The notes: a model not told the origin generated them from the letters alone. A stretch of DNA of 64,000 bases from Petunia secreta (GCA_029990175.1 JARKIP010000011.1:9424001-9488000); one strand, 5' to 3'; numbered from the stretch's first letter, positions 13,704 to 25,799 are shown. Program-made: numbers and translations.

Positions 13704-15335
13704 CTATACCAGTATAGGTTTTGGGTGCTCTCCTTTCATAGCTTTGGTTAGGTCCTTACATGTTCGGACGGACAGGAGCACGGGGTTGGTAATTTTGTTG
13801 GCGAGGAGGGTATTGTTGTGGTGCTGGTACACGTGGTGGATAATAACTTGATTGTGCTTGGTAGACAGGAAATGGAGCGGGAGGAATTTGATAGTGACTA
13901 GGATAATTTGGGAGTGGCGCACTTGGGTAAGGAGGAGGAATATTTGGGTAAGGAGGGGGTGCATTGGATAATGAGGAGGGGCGTTTTGGTAAGTAGGGTA
14001 GGAGGTTGATTATCAAAATTCAGCCTTCTAGCTGGGCGGCGGTCAATGTCTGCAACAACAGCTGTGACTTCTTCTTTCTTCTCTTTCCTTCTAGAGTGGT
14101 TTGGGTTGGCTTGAGCATTTTGGGCACTTAACTTCATTTCAGCAAAGCTCACAACCCGACCGGATTTGATGCCTTCTTCTACCATTTCTCCCATCGTAAG
14201 AAGTTCGGCATAAGGTGAACTCATCATAGGGAGCATATGCATGTAATAAGAGTCATCTTAAGCACTAATGAAGTACTTCACCATGTCCTTCTCCATCATC
14301 GGAGTTGTACCCGTGCCGCCTGTTCACGCCATCTCAGGGCATATTCTCTAAAAGTTTCTGTCGGTTTCTTCTTCAAATTGGCTAGGGTTATGAGGTCAGG
14401 GACCATCGCAACATTGTATTCAAACTGCTTCGTGAAATCATCGGCTATATCATCAAACTCATGCCGCTTGCTTATATCATGTCTTGCAAACCACTCAGCA
14501 GCAATACCTTCCAGACTGTTACTGAAGTAAGCCATCAAAAGTTCCTCTTTGCCTCTCGCAACCCTCATTTTATTGAGATACTTGGTCAAATGAGCAAGTG
14601 GGTCACCATGACCATCATACATATCAAATTTTGGCACTTTAAACCCGGGAGGAGGAGTAATGTCAGGGTAGAGATAAAGGCTGCGGTAGGAGGCGCCTTG
14701 ACGTATCTTAGTTACCTATAAATCCTTGATAGATTGCTGCATGATTTTCACCGCTTGGATTATCTCCTCTTGCTCACTTGTCTTTCCCTATTTTATTACA
14801 GTTACGGGCACTTCATTTTGTGGTGCATAGTCTGTGAAGTCCAAATTCTTACCATTAGGGTCATGCTCATAATACTGTGCCTCGAGATATCCCTGTCTTG
14901 GGTCATTGGCATTTTCAGGAGCAACAGCCACAGCAATGGGTGCTTTAAGTTGTGGAGGACGAGGAGTGTCTTTGGCGGGTAAATATTGGTAGTGAAGAGT
15001 GGGGTCGTTAGGATATGGAAAATATGGATGATAACTAGCAGATTGGGTATTTTGTTGAGAAGGCGGGGTATTTTGATTAACCTGAGTGCGGTTTGGTGGT
15101 GGCGTTTGGTTGAGTGGGTTGCTTTGATATGATCATGAATAGGATTGGCATTTGAATGTGCGTTTTGAGGGGCTTGCCCTTTAATCGTTGCTAGCTCATC
15201 ACTCAAAATCTGTATCTGCTTAGTCAGATTTAGAATAAGGTCATCTTGAGCAAGGAGGACATTTCCCCTTGAAGATCCGGGAGTTTCGAGAGTCTTGTCA
15301 TTGAGAGTAGGAGGCCGATCCTCGATACCAGACAT
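13704..15335 (-). pseudogene. Ogre-like gag
   Basis: A start at 15335 opens MSGIEDRPPTLNDKT, followed by a coiled-coil-like stretch (NLTKQIQILSDELATIKG) and a Pro/Asn/Tyr-rich linker. The capsid core lies at 14637-14296 (KFDMYDGHGDPLAHLTKYLNK ... AEWFARHDI), then a Pro/Tyr-rich tail. At least three frame changes and several stops break it. Gag identity rests on the capsid core motif, which is standard for plant gypsy Gag. Confidence 0.85.
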
Positions 15336-15898
15336 TGTCGAATTCTATTTTGTATATCAATGTGCAGAGAAGTCTTTGGATCAGCTCAATCAGCACAAAT
15401 CAAACTTCTGTTTGGGAATAAACAAAACAAAAGATAAATTCAAAAGGTAACTATGTTAGTTTGCGTAATGTTTGAAAAAATTGCACACAGTCACGTAGCG
15501 TGCGTCACGCAGCACTTTTTCAATTTTGAATAAGCAATAAACTAGGCATAAAGCAACCGCAAATAGTAAGCGTAAAATAAAGTGCGCGCGCATCCTATCC
15601 TGTAAAGGGGCTCTTTGTGCAAGAGGTAAGCCTAATCGTCAAATTGCACACACATGTGGATATTATAATGATACAAACCGTTTGCCAATACAACATTCAG
15701 GAAGTGAGTAAATACTCACAACTGTTAGGAATAAACCGAGTCTCAAAACATAAAGTCATGATAATAACAAAATATCAAAGTACTATGGGGAAAAGCTTCA
15801 AGCTTTTACATTGGGATAAAAGGGGTCATAAAACATAAGAGATAAATTCTGCAACTTCTTTAGGAATCAGCAATAATCATCAGCATTCAGCAACATCA

Positions 15899-17332
15899 TC
15901 AGGCAGGTGGCCTTTCACGATACAACCGGTTTGTGGCATGAAGATATCCTGAATATCCTAGGTAATGGCTAACTTGGTCAAACATCAGATCATCCAATGT
16001 TGTTATGGGCAGGAAGTGAAGGTGAGAATGCCTTTCAGCTTCTTTGTCAACAAAACCAGTCTGCTCCCAAGGGCTCGTTTCTATCTCCCTAATGCCGTAG
16101 ATGTGCCTTGCCCATGCATAATACTCGGGAGAACATGGTGGGTTTTGATCTTGACGAATCAACTCTCTTTCCAAGCGAGCCCAGTCATTACAGATGCTCA
16201 TTGCTTCAGGAACTGTGTAATCAGGTGATTTATATTCGATTTCAGACTCCCGAATACCGGCAATGAGTGGGATGGACTGTAATAACCCAAATTGCCTCAT
16301 CACACGGATCGGAGCGCAAGGCTGGATGCTCCTGAACCCGATCCAACTTGATATAATATCGGTCGGGACTCCTTAAGCAAACCTCATGATTACCAATCCA
16401 TGAATAATTCTAGTGAATGTCCGCGCCACTTAAACCCTTTAGATCATCATACCAATCTTGAGCAGTCTGATGACGGTTGAAACTTTCCATTCTTGCATAG
16501 TGTGTGGCGATTCGGTTTTCATTTTGAGGAATCAAATCATCCCATTGCCCTCGACGGTGTAGATGCTCAACAACCCATAGTTGCAAAAGAAGATTGCAAC
16601 CAAAGAAGCGTCCCTTTCTAAAGACAGAGCACTCAGTCAAAGAGTACAACATATCAGCGAGGATCATGGGCACTAGAGCTGTTTGCCTCCCATTTATTCC
16701 ATCGAATACCGATTTCACCACAGTTTTGAGCCGGATATCAATTGCATCATAACCAAACGGGAATACCAAAGTACGGAGTAGTGCCAACACAAAACCTTAG
16801 GTCTAAGTTTCTCCCATTTTTCCTTATTGCAATCAAATTCTTTTTTATGTGTGCTAAAAGAGCTCCCTCTTCCAAAGCGCCGAAACATATATTCTAGAGA
16901 GATCGTGCCATGATTCTTTGCTACTAATGATGGATTCAATTCGAACATCTTGCAAATATTCTTCGGGCATTTGGTCTTAGGCACAATGATATCACGATCT
17001 TCCAAGGTCAGACCTGTAAAGCCCACGATCTCTTCTAAAGTCGGGCACAACTCAAAGTCAGGGAAGCGGAGAACACCCGCTTCTCCATCCCATAATTCCA
17101 CTAAGGCTTTAATAAGGCCCTTGTCACCCTGGATATGCATTAATGAAACCAGATTTCCAGTTTTCCTTATAATCTGAGCACCGTACTCCCCTTTGATGTT
17201 ATTCCACCAATCTTTTAGGATTTTTGGCGGAGTGGTGATCATTTGGATATCTCGATGCTTAGGAAAAAGGTGGGCTGAATCCATATCTACAAAACAATAA
17301 AAGACAACATGAGGTTTTCCCAAATTTGACAT
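15899..17332 (-). pseudogene. Extra ORF upstream of gag (Ogre ORF1-like)
   Basis: Starting at 17332 (MSNLGKPHVVFYCF), three blocks (17332-16800, 16790-16410, 16303-15899) together make a protein of about 470 residues between the PBS and gag. Motifs such as LRFPDFELCPTLEEIVGFTG and RRGQWDDLIPQNENRIATHY resemble a plant protein family of unknown function often found in Ogre-type elements (I believe DUF7745; not checked). A frameshift near 16795 and a TAG near 16412 break it. An ORF placed 5' of gag is diagnostic of Ogre. Confidence 0.72.
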
Positions 17333-17897
17333 GGCAAAGGGCTTGGAATTCGTTATAATATCTACACGATCACATAATATGCAGTGTCGTTGGGTTTCAA
17401 TAATCCGTCAACAAAAGGGCGGTTTCTTAATTCCTGGAAACGGTACCAAGGACCGGGTCCAAACTAAGGTGTATATGCATGCATGTCTTGAAATCGCCTT
17501 CTAAGAGTGGGCTAACGGTTGAGGTTGACTCGACTTATGCGGGATAAACCTGGCCTCATAAACTAGTAAAACCGGCCATGACAAAGCCAGGCAAACCATA
17601 CCCCAACTAACTTTGGTGACACGAAAGAAATTCAAAGAGTTAGGAAGGACAATTCCCTTTCTGTATGATTGCCAAGGAGATGAAAGAAAATTGACAGGCT
17701 CCATGAGGGAGGAAATATAAACGGAATGCGGACTATGCACAAATAAATATAGCTCCAATACATTCATTCACAACAGTAAATTCTACACATACTAGTTTAG
17801 GCATGCAAACAATAATGAATTAAGCTATGCATACATACCATCAACACATATAAATAAAGTAAATTCGTGAAAGCCTTATGGTTAGAACCATTTGCTA

Positions 17898-17915
17898 TCC
17901 CCAGCGGAGTCGCCA
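17898..17915 (-). other. Primer-binding site of the Ogre-like element (tRNA-Arg)
   Basis: The minus strand reads TGGCGACTCCGCTGGGGA three bases inside the 5' LTR edge. It is the exact complement of the 3' end of plant tRNA-Arg(ACG), including CCA, as I know that tRNA. tRNA-Arg priming is characteristic of Ogre elements. Confidence 0.85.
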
Positions 17916-17918
17916 CGC

Positions 17919-20900
17919 TGTTGAACCCTCCAAAATATGCACACAAGTATGCATCGTGATGTATTTTCAACAAAATGGGACTCCAAAGGGTTTTCTTTGG
18001 AGTCGCCACCTAATTTAAGGATTATTAGGAACCTAAGTTAACTAAAGAGTGCAATTTTATTCTTTATTTAAAAGAAATTAAATTCAGAGATTCTAGGTAA
18101 GTAGTTCTAATAAATTCGAAAGAAGGTCCCTAACGGGAGCACTTTCGAAAATCCGCTAAAAGCGGTTAATCCGGCGATTTTCACGAATTTTATTTAAAGA
18201 TAATTGATATAGGATAAATTTTAAATAAAGATAAATAGATAATGAATAATAAGATAAGGTTTGATTATGCCAATACTTAGATAAAGAAACAACAAAACTT
18301 ACGATTAATTAAATGGACAGTGAGATAATGGTTGGTTGCTTAATTAATTAAATAAATAAAGGCTAAATAAAATTAAATAATTAACTTAATTAAATAAATG
18401 ATTAGGTGAATAACATTAGATAAATAAATAAATAAATAAATAAATAAATAGATGACTTAATTAAATAAATAAATATGAAGTCAATTAAATAAGGAATAAA
18501 GGAATAATAATTGATTAAATAAATAAATAAATAAATAAATATAATTGATTAGACAAATAAATAATAAATTAATTAATTTATTTATTTATTTATTTATAAA
18601 TAAATACCACTTAAATAATTAAATAGATAAATAATAAATGGATAAATAATTTAACTTACATATAAATAATGAATAAATGAATATAATTTTAATTTTAATT
18701 CTTTTGCACTCGATAGTTAATCAAAGATTCCTATTATCTTAAACTAATTGGCGAGTTCCAAAGAAACGGGATAAGCCATTTATAATCAATCCTAAACATG
18801 CAATAAAATAAAATGTTGATAAAGCGGCTAACCTAACAGGCTTCTAATCATGCAAAGTCCTAATTCAGTTAACGGGATTCTAAAACATGCTTTCTAAAGG
18901 GGACGGGAGAGAAGGAGTTTAGAAGGTAGAACCCGGGTAACAAGTTCAATACAAGCCCTGTATTTTACAAGGTTTTCATTTTCTTTTTCTTTTACATTTT
19001 CGGGGATATCAAGTCCCGAAAATGCGAAGCGGATCAAACAAAACTCCAATGCGGACAGCCAACCCAGTTTGTGAGTTTTAATCAACTCGTTCCCAAGAGT
19101 TCATGCAAAGAAATGAAGGAGAGAAGGGATTAGTACTCATTCAATGATAATACAAACAAGTTATTTAAAATGACAGTATGCAAAATGTATTAAACATGAG
19201 CCACTATACCCGATTTAACATTTTTACAGTTGATTACCATAGAGTGAACTCAGTGAATAGGGACCATCCGTGTTACAACCACTAGAGCCTAGCAGCACAC
19301 ACCCATGAACATATGAACACACACACACTTCATATGCATACATTAAACAATTATCTACATACATACAAGCTCCCTGCACCTCTAATTCCCTTTCTTACCT
19401 TCCAGAACTCCTACTGACTACACGAGTTCCTACTTTACAAACAATTACCTAAAGCACCTGCTACAGACAGCCTTCAACTCAACAAGGAAACTCCTTTCAT
19501 CCTCCCTAGACAACTAGATAGATGAAACACCCAGAAAGACCCCTGGACACTTAACCAGACTACCCAAATCTATCACTTCTCCATTCAGCCTACAAACTAA
19601 CCAAAACAACATCCCTGACTCTGCCTATAACAGCCTGCAAGAAAAACTGACACTCCACTGCCTCCCTAAACTAACCAGGAACTACTCCAGCCATCCAAAC
19701 AAATTCCTAAACTAACCTTGCATACATTCTCACACCTGAACTCAAATCAAGCTACCAGTGCAGGAAACAAAGTCCTTGCACCACCGACAATCAGAAAACA
19801 ACCAGACAAAACCTGCACCTGCTACACCATAGCTCATTTCAGACACCAGAACTAAACTGCACACATCCCGTGAACAGAACTTACCCACACACACACCAGC
19901 AGACCAAAAACAACCTACACATCTACTATAAATACCCTACACCCCCTGAAACTTGGACCAAAACAGCCCTGCTGCCTCCACACATACAACTAATACACTC
20001 ATAGGCCCTATTGCAAGAATGGAAACATCCCTGCTACACTTCAGAACCACCAGACAAACATCCCTGCCACACTTCAGAATCACCAGACACCATCCAAACA
20101 ACAACATATCAAGAAAACTGGCCTGCAGTACCCTTTAAACATTCTGGAATTCCAACAAACTCCTCACACTCTCTTTTAATTCAAAAATAGAGCTAAGCTT
20201 GAACCTTTCGCTTCAGCCCACATAATTAAGTAGTGAACAGATCCTCTCATTCACTTTAAACTTAGGCTGATTTTTAGAACCTCTTTCAAGATCATATTTT
20301 AAAAATAAGAATGACAACCTCCATATCTAATTAAAATTCTAAAACGGGAAAGCTTAAAACAAGAGAGACTCTCATAGATCAAATAAGTTACATGGAACTA
20401 CTAGATGTCATTCTTAGAGAAATGGTCAGGGCACATTTACAATCATGAACAAAACAGAGATGAGCTTCAACTTCTAAAAAAATGAAAAATATTCCTACCA
20501 TTTCTTTATGCACCAAGCACCAATTAAGCCCTTACTGGTTATTTTACTTTAACACATTATTCACACGAAAAAAAAAACTGTGAACTAAATTCTAAGCTAT
20601 CTAATGCAACTATTTGATGATAAGCAAATAAGAGAATCATTGGCTTCATGTTATAATCATGCAATCAAGAAAACTAGCAATAACAGCAAAGAACACTGAC
20701 CTTGCTAGGTGCAGTGAACTGGGCAATAAGACTCACAAAAATCGATGCTCGAACAAGCGATCACGCGTACAAGACCAGAAATATCTCAAATCCGAAGCAA
20801 AGAACATAAAAATACAGTAGTAGTCTCTTCCTCTTTTTTTTTTTTTTTTGAACTTTAAACTCACTAATAAGCTGCCGTTTTTTTTTTTTTATAGAAAAAA

Positions 20901-21646
20901 CCTAGAACTCTCCAAAAACTGAACTTAAGCATATATTTATAGGGAAACTTCTGTAGGATTTTCGACCTAGAATGAAAAGACTAGTATAACCTTTACATAC
21001 CTTTTACAACGTTCTGATTTCAACTTTTTCTAAGCATTTGAAAAGAAAAAATAATCCGAATCAAATCGAATATTCCTTTCGATTCTGATTTTTTGAATTC
21101 AAAGCCTATTTTGCCTTCGATCCGCGCCCTTGATGATGAAAAGGAGTAGAAACATACGGTGTGGATTGGATTTTAACATTGTGGGGTCTCGATTTTGGGG
21201 GGAATCGAAAGGGTCGCGGATTAGGGGGACCATTAACTTATCGGGGATGACAGGGAAGGTGGGGACGAGGGGATGGTATGGCCGAAAATGGCAATGGAGA
21301 GGGTGACGGCGATTTTAGGGAGAGGAGATTAGGGTTAGGATAAGGGGAAAAGGGGAAATCAGATTAAATGAGGATAGGAATGTGTTGTATGTATGTATAT
21401 ATACGGGTTGCAGAAATAGGCCACATTTTAGGCTCAGGAACGAATATAGCCCATTTTAGAATTAATTTAGGAATCCAAGTGTTTGCACAGATAGGCTGGA
21501 TTTTAGGTTGCACATTGCACATTTAGCCTTTTTCGAAATTAATTAATTTATAACAATTAATTTTAATTTTAATTTTAATTTTAATTTTAATTTTAGTTTA
21601 AATAATAGTCATTAATTACCTCTCGGGACGAAATTGGGTGTCAACA
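17919..21646 (-). repeat. Ogre-like 5' LTR (right copy)
   Basis: This 3728-bp copy of the 1971-5589 repeat is the 5' LTR for minus-strand transcription. It is about 110 bp longer than its partner, mainly through extra TAAA-type and AATTTT-type repeat units (18400-18600 and 21550-21600). A minus-strand TATATATAC near 21390-21403 is a candidate TATA box about 250 bp into the LTR. It ends in TCAACA at 21646 and is followed by the AAGTT target duplicate. Confidence 0.93.
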
Positions 21647-21651
21647 AAGTT

Positions 21652-22904
21652 GATGTATGCTCATGACCCTAAGCTAAAGAGCATCCATGAAGCTCTTGAG
21701 AAAGGAGAAAGAGTTGAGAAATACCAATGGGTTAATGGCTATATCTTTAAAAATGGTAGAGTGTGCATACCTGAGTCCTCATGGAGAGAATTTCTTGTGC
21801 AAGAAGCACATTGTAGAGGACTTATGGGTCACTTTGGTAGGGATAAAACCTTGGCCATTCTCATGGAGTAATTCCATTGGCCTAAAATGGGGACACAGGT
21901 TGAGAGACTTTGTAATTCTTGTCTTGCGTGCAAGTATGCTAAGTCCAAGTCGAACCCCTATGGTTTGTATACCCCTCTCCCCGTACCTACTAGCCCGTGG
22001 ATGGATATATCTATGGATTTTGTCATGGGATTGCCACGGACTAGGGTAGACATGATAGCATTTATGTTGTCGTGGATAGGTTCTCCAAGATGGCTCACTT
22101 CATTCCATGTAAAAAGTGTGATGATGCACAGCATGTTGCTTCTTTGTTCATTGAAAATGTGTTAAAGTTGCATGGTGTGCCTCAAACCATTGCAAGTGAT
22201 AGGGACACTAAGTTCCTTAGCCATTTTTGGAGGAGTTTATGGGGTGCCCTTGGAACCAAGCTTTTATTCTCTACGTCCCACCACCCTCAAACCAATGGGC
22301 AAACCGAGGTGGTGAATCGAACTTTGGATGCTCTTCTTAGAGCCATGACCCGAGGTAAGGGTGGGACTTGGATTGATAAGTTACCTCTTATGGAGTTTGC
22401 CTACAATCGCACTTTGCATAGAATGATTGGCATGACTCTATTCGAGTGTGTTTATGGTTTTAACCCCTTGATTCCCCTTTATCTAACCCCTTTGCCAAGG
22501 AAAATGGTTGTTCATTTTGAAGGTAAAACTAGAGCCAATGATTTGGTTGAACTACATGCTAAGGCGAAGAAGAACTTGGAGAAAGCTTATGCAAAGGTGG
22601 CCTCCAAGAAAAAAAAGGGACGCAAGAAGGTGGAACTCAAGAAGGGTGACTATGTGTGGGTGCACTTCCGCAAAGAAAGGTTTCCGAACCTTAGGAAAGG
22701 GAAGTTGGCACCCCGAGGAGATGGATTATTCCAAGTGCTTTCAAAGATCAACAACAACACTTATGTGGTCGACTTGCCAAGGGAGTATAATGTCTCTAAC
22801 ACTTTTAATATTTCTGACTTGACTCCTCTTGATGTAGGAGATGATGGATCCGAAGGTGAGGACATTGCGATTTCGAGGACGAAATCTTCCCAAGAAGGGG
22901 AGGA
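21652..22904 (+). pseudogene. Gypsy element A, integrase part, 3' of the Ogre insertion
   Basis: The reading resumes exactly where it stopped at 1970 (LMYAHDPKLKSIHEALEKGE). It shows the integrase zinc region (H..H, then CNSCLACKYAKS), a catalytic core with DRDTKFLSHFW and HPQTNGQTEVVNRTL, and the C-terminal domain (KKGDYVWVHFRKERFP, PRGDGLFQVLSK). Breaks: a TAA near 21869 where the family has Gln, and a small deletion with frame change near 22040. The frame then runs on into the LTR, ending at 23004 with TRSQVKEVQEV. Confidence 0.9.
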
Positions 22905-23634
22905 TGATGCCGGGCAATCCGTCACGAGGAGGCCATTCACTCGGAGCCAAGTCAAGGAGGTCCAAGAGGTGCATTTACACTTGGTGAGGAGAGTACTCGA
23001 TTAAGGAAGCATTGGGAAGACGTTCCGGATGATTTCAGCTCTAGGCCTCACGCCTAAGGAGGAGGAGGGAGGCCCAGCATATTCAGGCGCCCCGCCTGGA
23101 AACCACACTGCCTAAGGACGCCAAATTGCACAGGCGCCCCGCCTGCCCAGGCGCCCATCCTAGCTACAGCATAGTGCAGGCACCTAGGCCTAGCTCAGGC
23201 GCCCCTCCTAGATGCTGAACTTATGTTTTTTTTACTATTTTGCCCTACGTGGCTTATTTAATGAACCTTATTAGTAAGGGTATTTTAGTCATTGTGAAAG
23301 CTTGGGAAACATTATAAATAGCCAAGTTTAGCCTATTTTTAACACTTAGCTTATTATTGATAAATGTTGAACTTGAGCAATGCTCTTTGAGATTGAATGA
23401 AAGAACCTTTGTTTGGCACTTGTTTACTTCTAGTGGATTCTAGTTGAACAACGACCCCTCCCCGATCATTCTACTTGCGGGTTCTAGTTAACTCGAGGGT
23501 AGTTGCTTAGTGTAGGTGTTCCTTGACATTCACCCGAGGTGTATCGAAACAAGTTCTTCGGTGCTACTTGGGTCATTGTTCGAGCCACGTCTCGCTTTAT
23601 CTTACTTTATCGCTTTCGTGTTTTCCCTGCATCA
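22905..23634 (+). repeat. 3' LTR of gypsy element A
   Basis: The LTR runs from TGATGCCGGG after the purine tract AAGAAGGGGAGGA to GCATCA at 23634, about 730 bp. The edges come from comparison with the TGATAAG...CTTATCA LTRs of element B (33039-33751). The integrase frame extends about 100 nt into it. It carries the GC-rich GGCGCCCCGCC cluster at 23085-23215 and a TTATAAATAG TATA box near 23312. The matching 5' LTR is outside the window. Confidence 0.82.
23085..23215. repeat. GC-rich imperfect palindrome cluster in LTR A
   Basis: AGGCGCCCCGCCT-type words recur (about 23090, 23131, 23148, 23199) in otherwise AT-rich DNA. The same motif class appears in the LTRs and 5' UTR of element B. Each word can fold on itself (AGGCG/CGCCT). 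Function is unknown. Confidence 0.7.
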
Positions 23635-23893
23635 GTAGCTCTGACCCTGGACCGTTTCTCTTTTATTGATAACAACCTATAATTTACTCTATTACTTGAC
23701 TTCAATTACTTATTTTTAATTATTATTTTAGTTAGTAAAAATTTCAACCATCATTGAAAAAGATCCCTGAATAGTTTTTAGGAAATTGTTTGCTAGGATT
23801 CAGTCGTAACAATAGTCCTCGTGGGAACGATACTCGATTTATCACTTTATTCTTGTCGACCACGTATACTTGCGTGTGCGTTTGGGAGCAACA
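23635..23893 (+). repeat. LTR 3' fragment of the Athila-like family
   Basis: From CTCTGACCCTGGACCG to GGGAGCAACA, this stretch matches the last 253 bp of the LTR at 41296-42607, with several substitutions and small indels. It abuts the end of gypsy element A's LTR without a gap. The simplest reading is that element A jumped into an older LTR, whose 5' part would lie left of the window. It ends at 23893 inside Mutator-like sequence. Confidence 0.85.
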
Positions 23894-24005
23894 TGTAGAC
23901 ATCCTCAGCCAGTGCATTTTTCCATTGTTGCACATCCTCAACTTCTTAGTCAGTGAGAGCCATTAATTGTTTGTGTTGATCAATGAGTTCAATCAAATTC
24001 TCTTG

Positions 24006-24404
24006 TTAGTGTTGGAACGCACTGCTATCCTCTGCTTCATTCACAGGTGATTGGAATATATTACTGTTGCTACTACTTTTTAAGGGTGTGTCGTTTCTTC
24101 TACTGAGCTCTACTATGAAATGGGACTTCCTGAAATGTTGATCATTGCTTAGCAGATACAAGCAAATGTTAAGTTCTTGATCATTCGTCACTATCATTCC
24201 TTTGCTTGTATCCAGATTAGTGTCGAACCATATTTTTGCTTCGGTGTCATCAGGGCTGCATTTCAGAGCATTAAAGATATCCCTCCGAAGCACATGGAAG
24301 GTAACACCATCTGTTACGAGGATTAGTTTCGTCTCATGATCCAGATACTTGTTGTTTGCACTCCATGTTCCATTGTAAGCAATGTATATGCATTTTGTTG
24401 CCAT
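24006..24404 (-). pseudogene. MURA-like transposase N-terminal fragment
   Basis: From ATG at 24404 the frame reads 132 codons (MATKCIYIAYNGTWSANNKY ...). Alternating beta-strand-like segments (TKLILVTDGVTFHVLRRDIF, LNICLYLL) match the N-terminal domain of plant MuDR transposases. After the stop at 24006 the same frame stays coding-like towards 23900 (LIELIDQHKQLMALTD, EVEDVQQWKN), interrupted by two stops. The SWIM and DDE catalytic parts are missing. The identification is by family resemblance only. Confidence 0.6.
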
Positions 24405-24506
24405 CTAAATTCTGCACGCATTGAAATGGTTACACAAGTTTAGAGTTTGTTGAATAGATTAACGAGATATATAGATAGAAACATTCAATTTTTGCTTTGT
24501 TTTAGT

Positions 24507-25035
24507 GGTGTCTGTAGGCATTGGAGGTTGACTGGCAACAAGTTGTAGAAACTTGTCGACCCTTTTATACTCAAAGTGTTATCCTTCAGCCACAACTTGT
24601 AGGACAATTCAGTACACAAGTAAAGTGATGTCTGTTATGCATTACATGTAGAAATTTCTCTACATTTTATTTTTCACCAAACCTTCAAGTGTTGCCCACA
24701 AGGCAACACTTGAAAAGGCACCTACTATGCGTTCAAAACTGATGCCTACTAGGCAGTACATGTAGAGCTACTCTATATGTTCTGTTTTGAACCAGACCTC
24801 CAAGTGTGGCCCTGTGGGAAACATTTACAAGGCACTACTTCATGCGATCAAAAGTGCTGCATATTAGGCAGCACATGTAGAGCTTATCTAACAGCAATTG
24901 TTTGCACCACAGCTGCAAGTGCTGCCCACAAGGCAGTGAGTGCATTGCAAATAAATGCCCATAGAATAGAGCTTAAAAAGTGTTGCATGTTAGTGACAAT
25001 TTGCAGAGATTATCTACAAGTTATTTCAAGTTAAT
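24507..25035. repeat. Degenerate subterminal tandem repeat, about five units of 110-125 bp
   Basis: Units begin near 24507, 24626, 24738, 24849 and 24975. They share a core such as CTAGGCAGYACATGTAGAG followed by CAAGTGYTGCCCACAAGGCA. Divergence between units is high, so the array is old. It lies between the MULE terminus and the transposase start, where Mutator elements often carry repeats. A frame at 24777-25034 here is a product of the repeat, not a gene. Confidence 0.65.
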
Positions 25036-25587
25036 TTAGGGAAAAGCAATGCCATTGCAACTAGATAAGAGTAATCGCAAATTCGTAAATTCTACATCAA
25101 ATATAGATTGAAAGTAATATAAATTTTTTTCTGTAAAATATAATCAGTGTAATGTTAATTATTGGATATACGGCAGTAATATTTGATTAGTATCAGCAAA
25201 ATGTACATCTTGTTTTAGCTAATATGTAATTGTACTGAATTTAAACAAATTATATGAATTTAAAACGTAATTATACGGAATTTAACTCAAAAATCACATA
25301 TAATCAATATGATATTGAAGATATTTACGTTTGAGTCTTCTTTTTTCTGAAAATTTGGAGTTCTTAGGATTTCATCAGTTGCAAAAGCTTCTTTTTTGCT
25401 GGAATTAAGTTGCAGAATGGTAAAGGAATGGAAATAGACAAATCGCATATTTTTATTATTTGTTCAGGGGTAGTTTTGTCCAGAAATATTTCACTTAAGT
25501 TAAGTAAGGTCATTCTTGCAAACCATTGTTAATGAGGTCAATTAGGCAAACCATTACCTTAAGTGTCATAGTTTCGTAATTTCCCCC

Positions 25588-25799
25588 TAAATAAGTTGCA
25601 TGCAAATCAAATTTTCGACTAAATAGTTGAAAGCAATTTAAGTCTTAAATTTCCTTTTTAAAATAAAATTGAAACTTTTAATCCAAATTCGTAAAATATT
25701 TTCAAAATCTATTTCGCAAAAGCGATACAAATATGAGTTTCCTTCCCTTGGTGCGAGAATCGCATTAAAGTATGGATATTGAGTATGGATATTAAGTAA
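25588..25799. other. Unassigned AT-rich spacer
   Basis: Between the MULE end and the hAT-like MITE I see no reading frame, tRNA or repeat that I can name. Confidence 0.5.

Larger units (their letters stand above)
1971..21646 (-). mobile_element. Ogre/Tat-like Ty3/gypsy retrotransposon, 19.7 kb, structurally complete but coding-dead
   Basis: The boundaries are firm: long LTRs TGTTGA...TCAACA at 1971-5589 and 17919-21646, flanked by a 5-bp target duplication AAGTT (1966-1970 and 21647-21651). On the minus strand the order is 5' LTR, PBS for tRNA-Arg, an extra ORF upstream of gag, gag, protease with a G-patch-like segment, RT-RNase H, a second (archaeal-type) RNase H, integrase, a minisatellite-bearing 3' UTR, PPT, 3' LTR. 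The extra ORF, dual RNase H, tRNA-Arg priming, kilobase LTRs and roughly 20-kb length are the established signature of Ogre/Tat elements, known in legumes and Solanaceae. Every domain carries frameshifts or stops, so this copy could move only in trans. It sits inside gypsy element A. Confidence 0.93.
23894..25587 (-). mobile_element. Mutator-like (MULE) element, 5' fragment
   Basis: On the minus strand, 25587 starts GGGGGAAATTACGAAACTATGACAC, a terminal sequence of MULE type. It is followed by a subterminal tandem-repeat zone (24507-25035) and then the start of a MURA-like transposase at 24404. The element is cut at 23894 by the LTR fragment, so the catalytic DDE region and other end are absent. 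MULE termini with internal repeats are well known; the exact end here is an estimate. Confidence 0.6.

Noticed and set aside
24777..25034. 85-codon open frame
   Set aside because: It lies in the degenerate MULE tandem repeat and its sequence is internally repetitive with Cys/Thr-rich low-information content.
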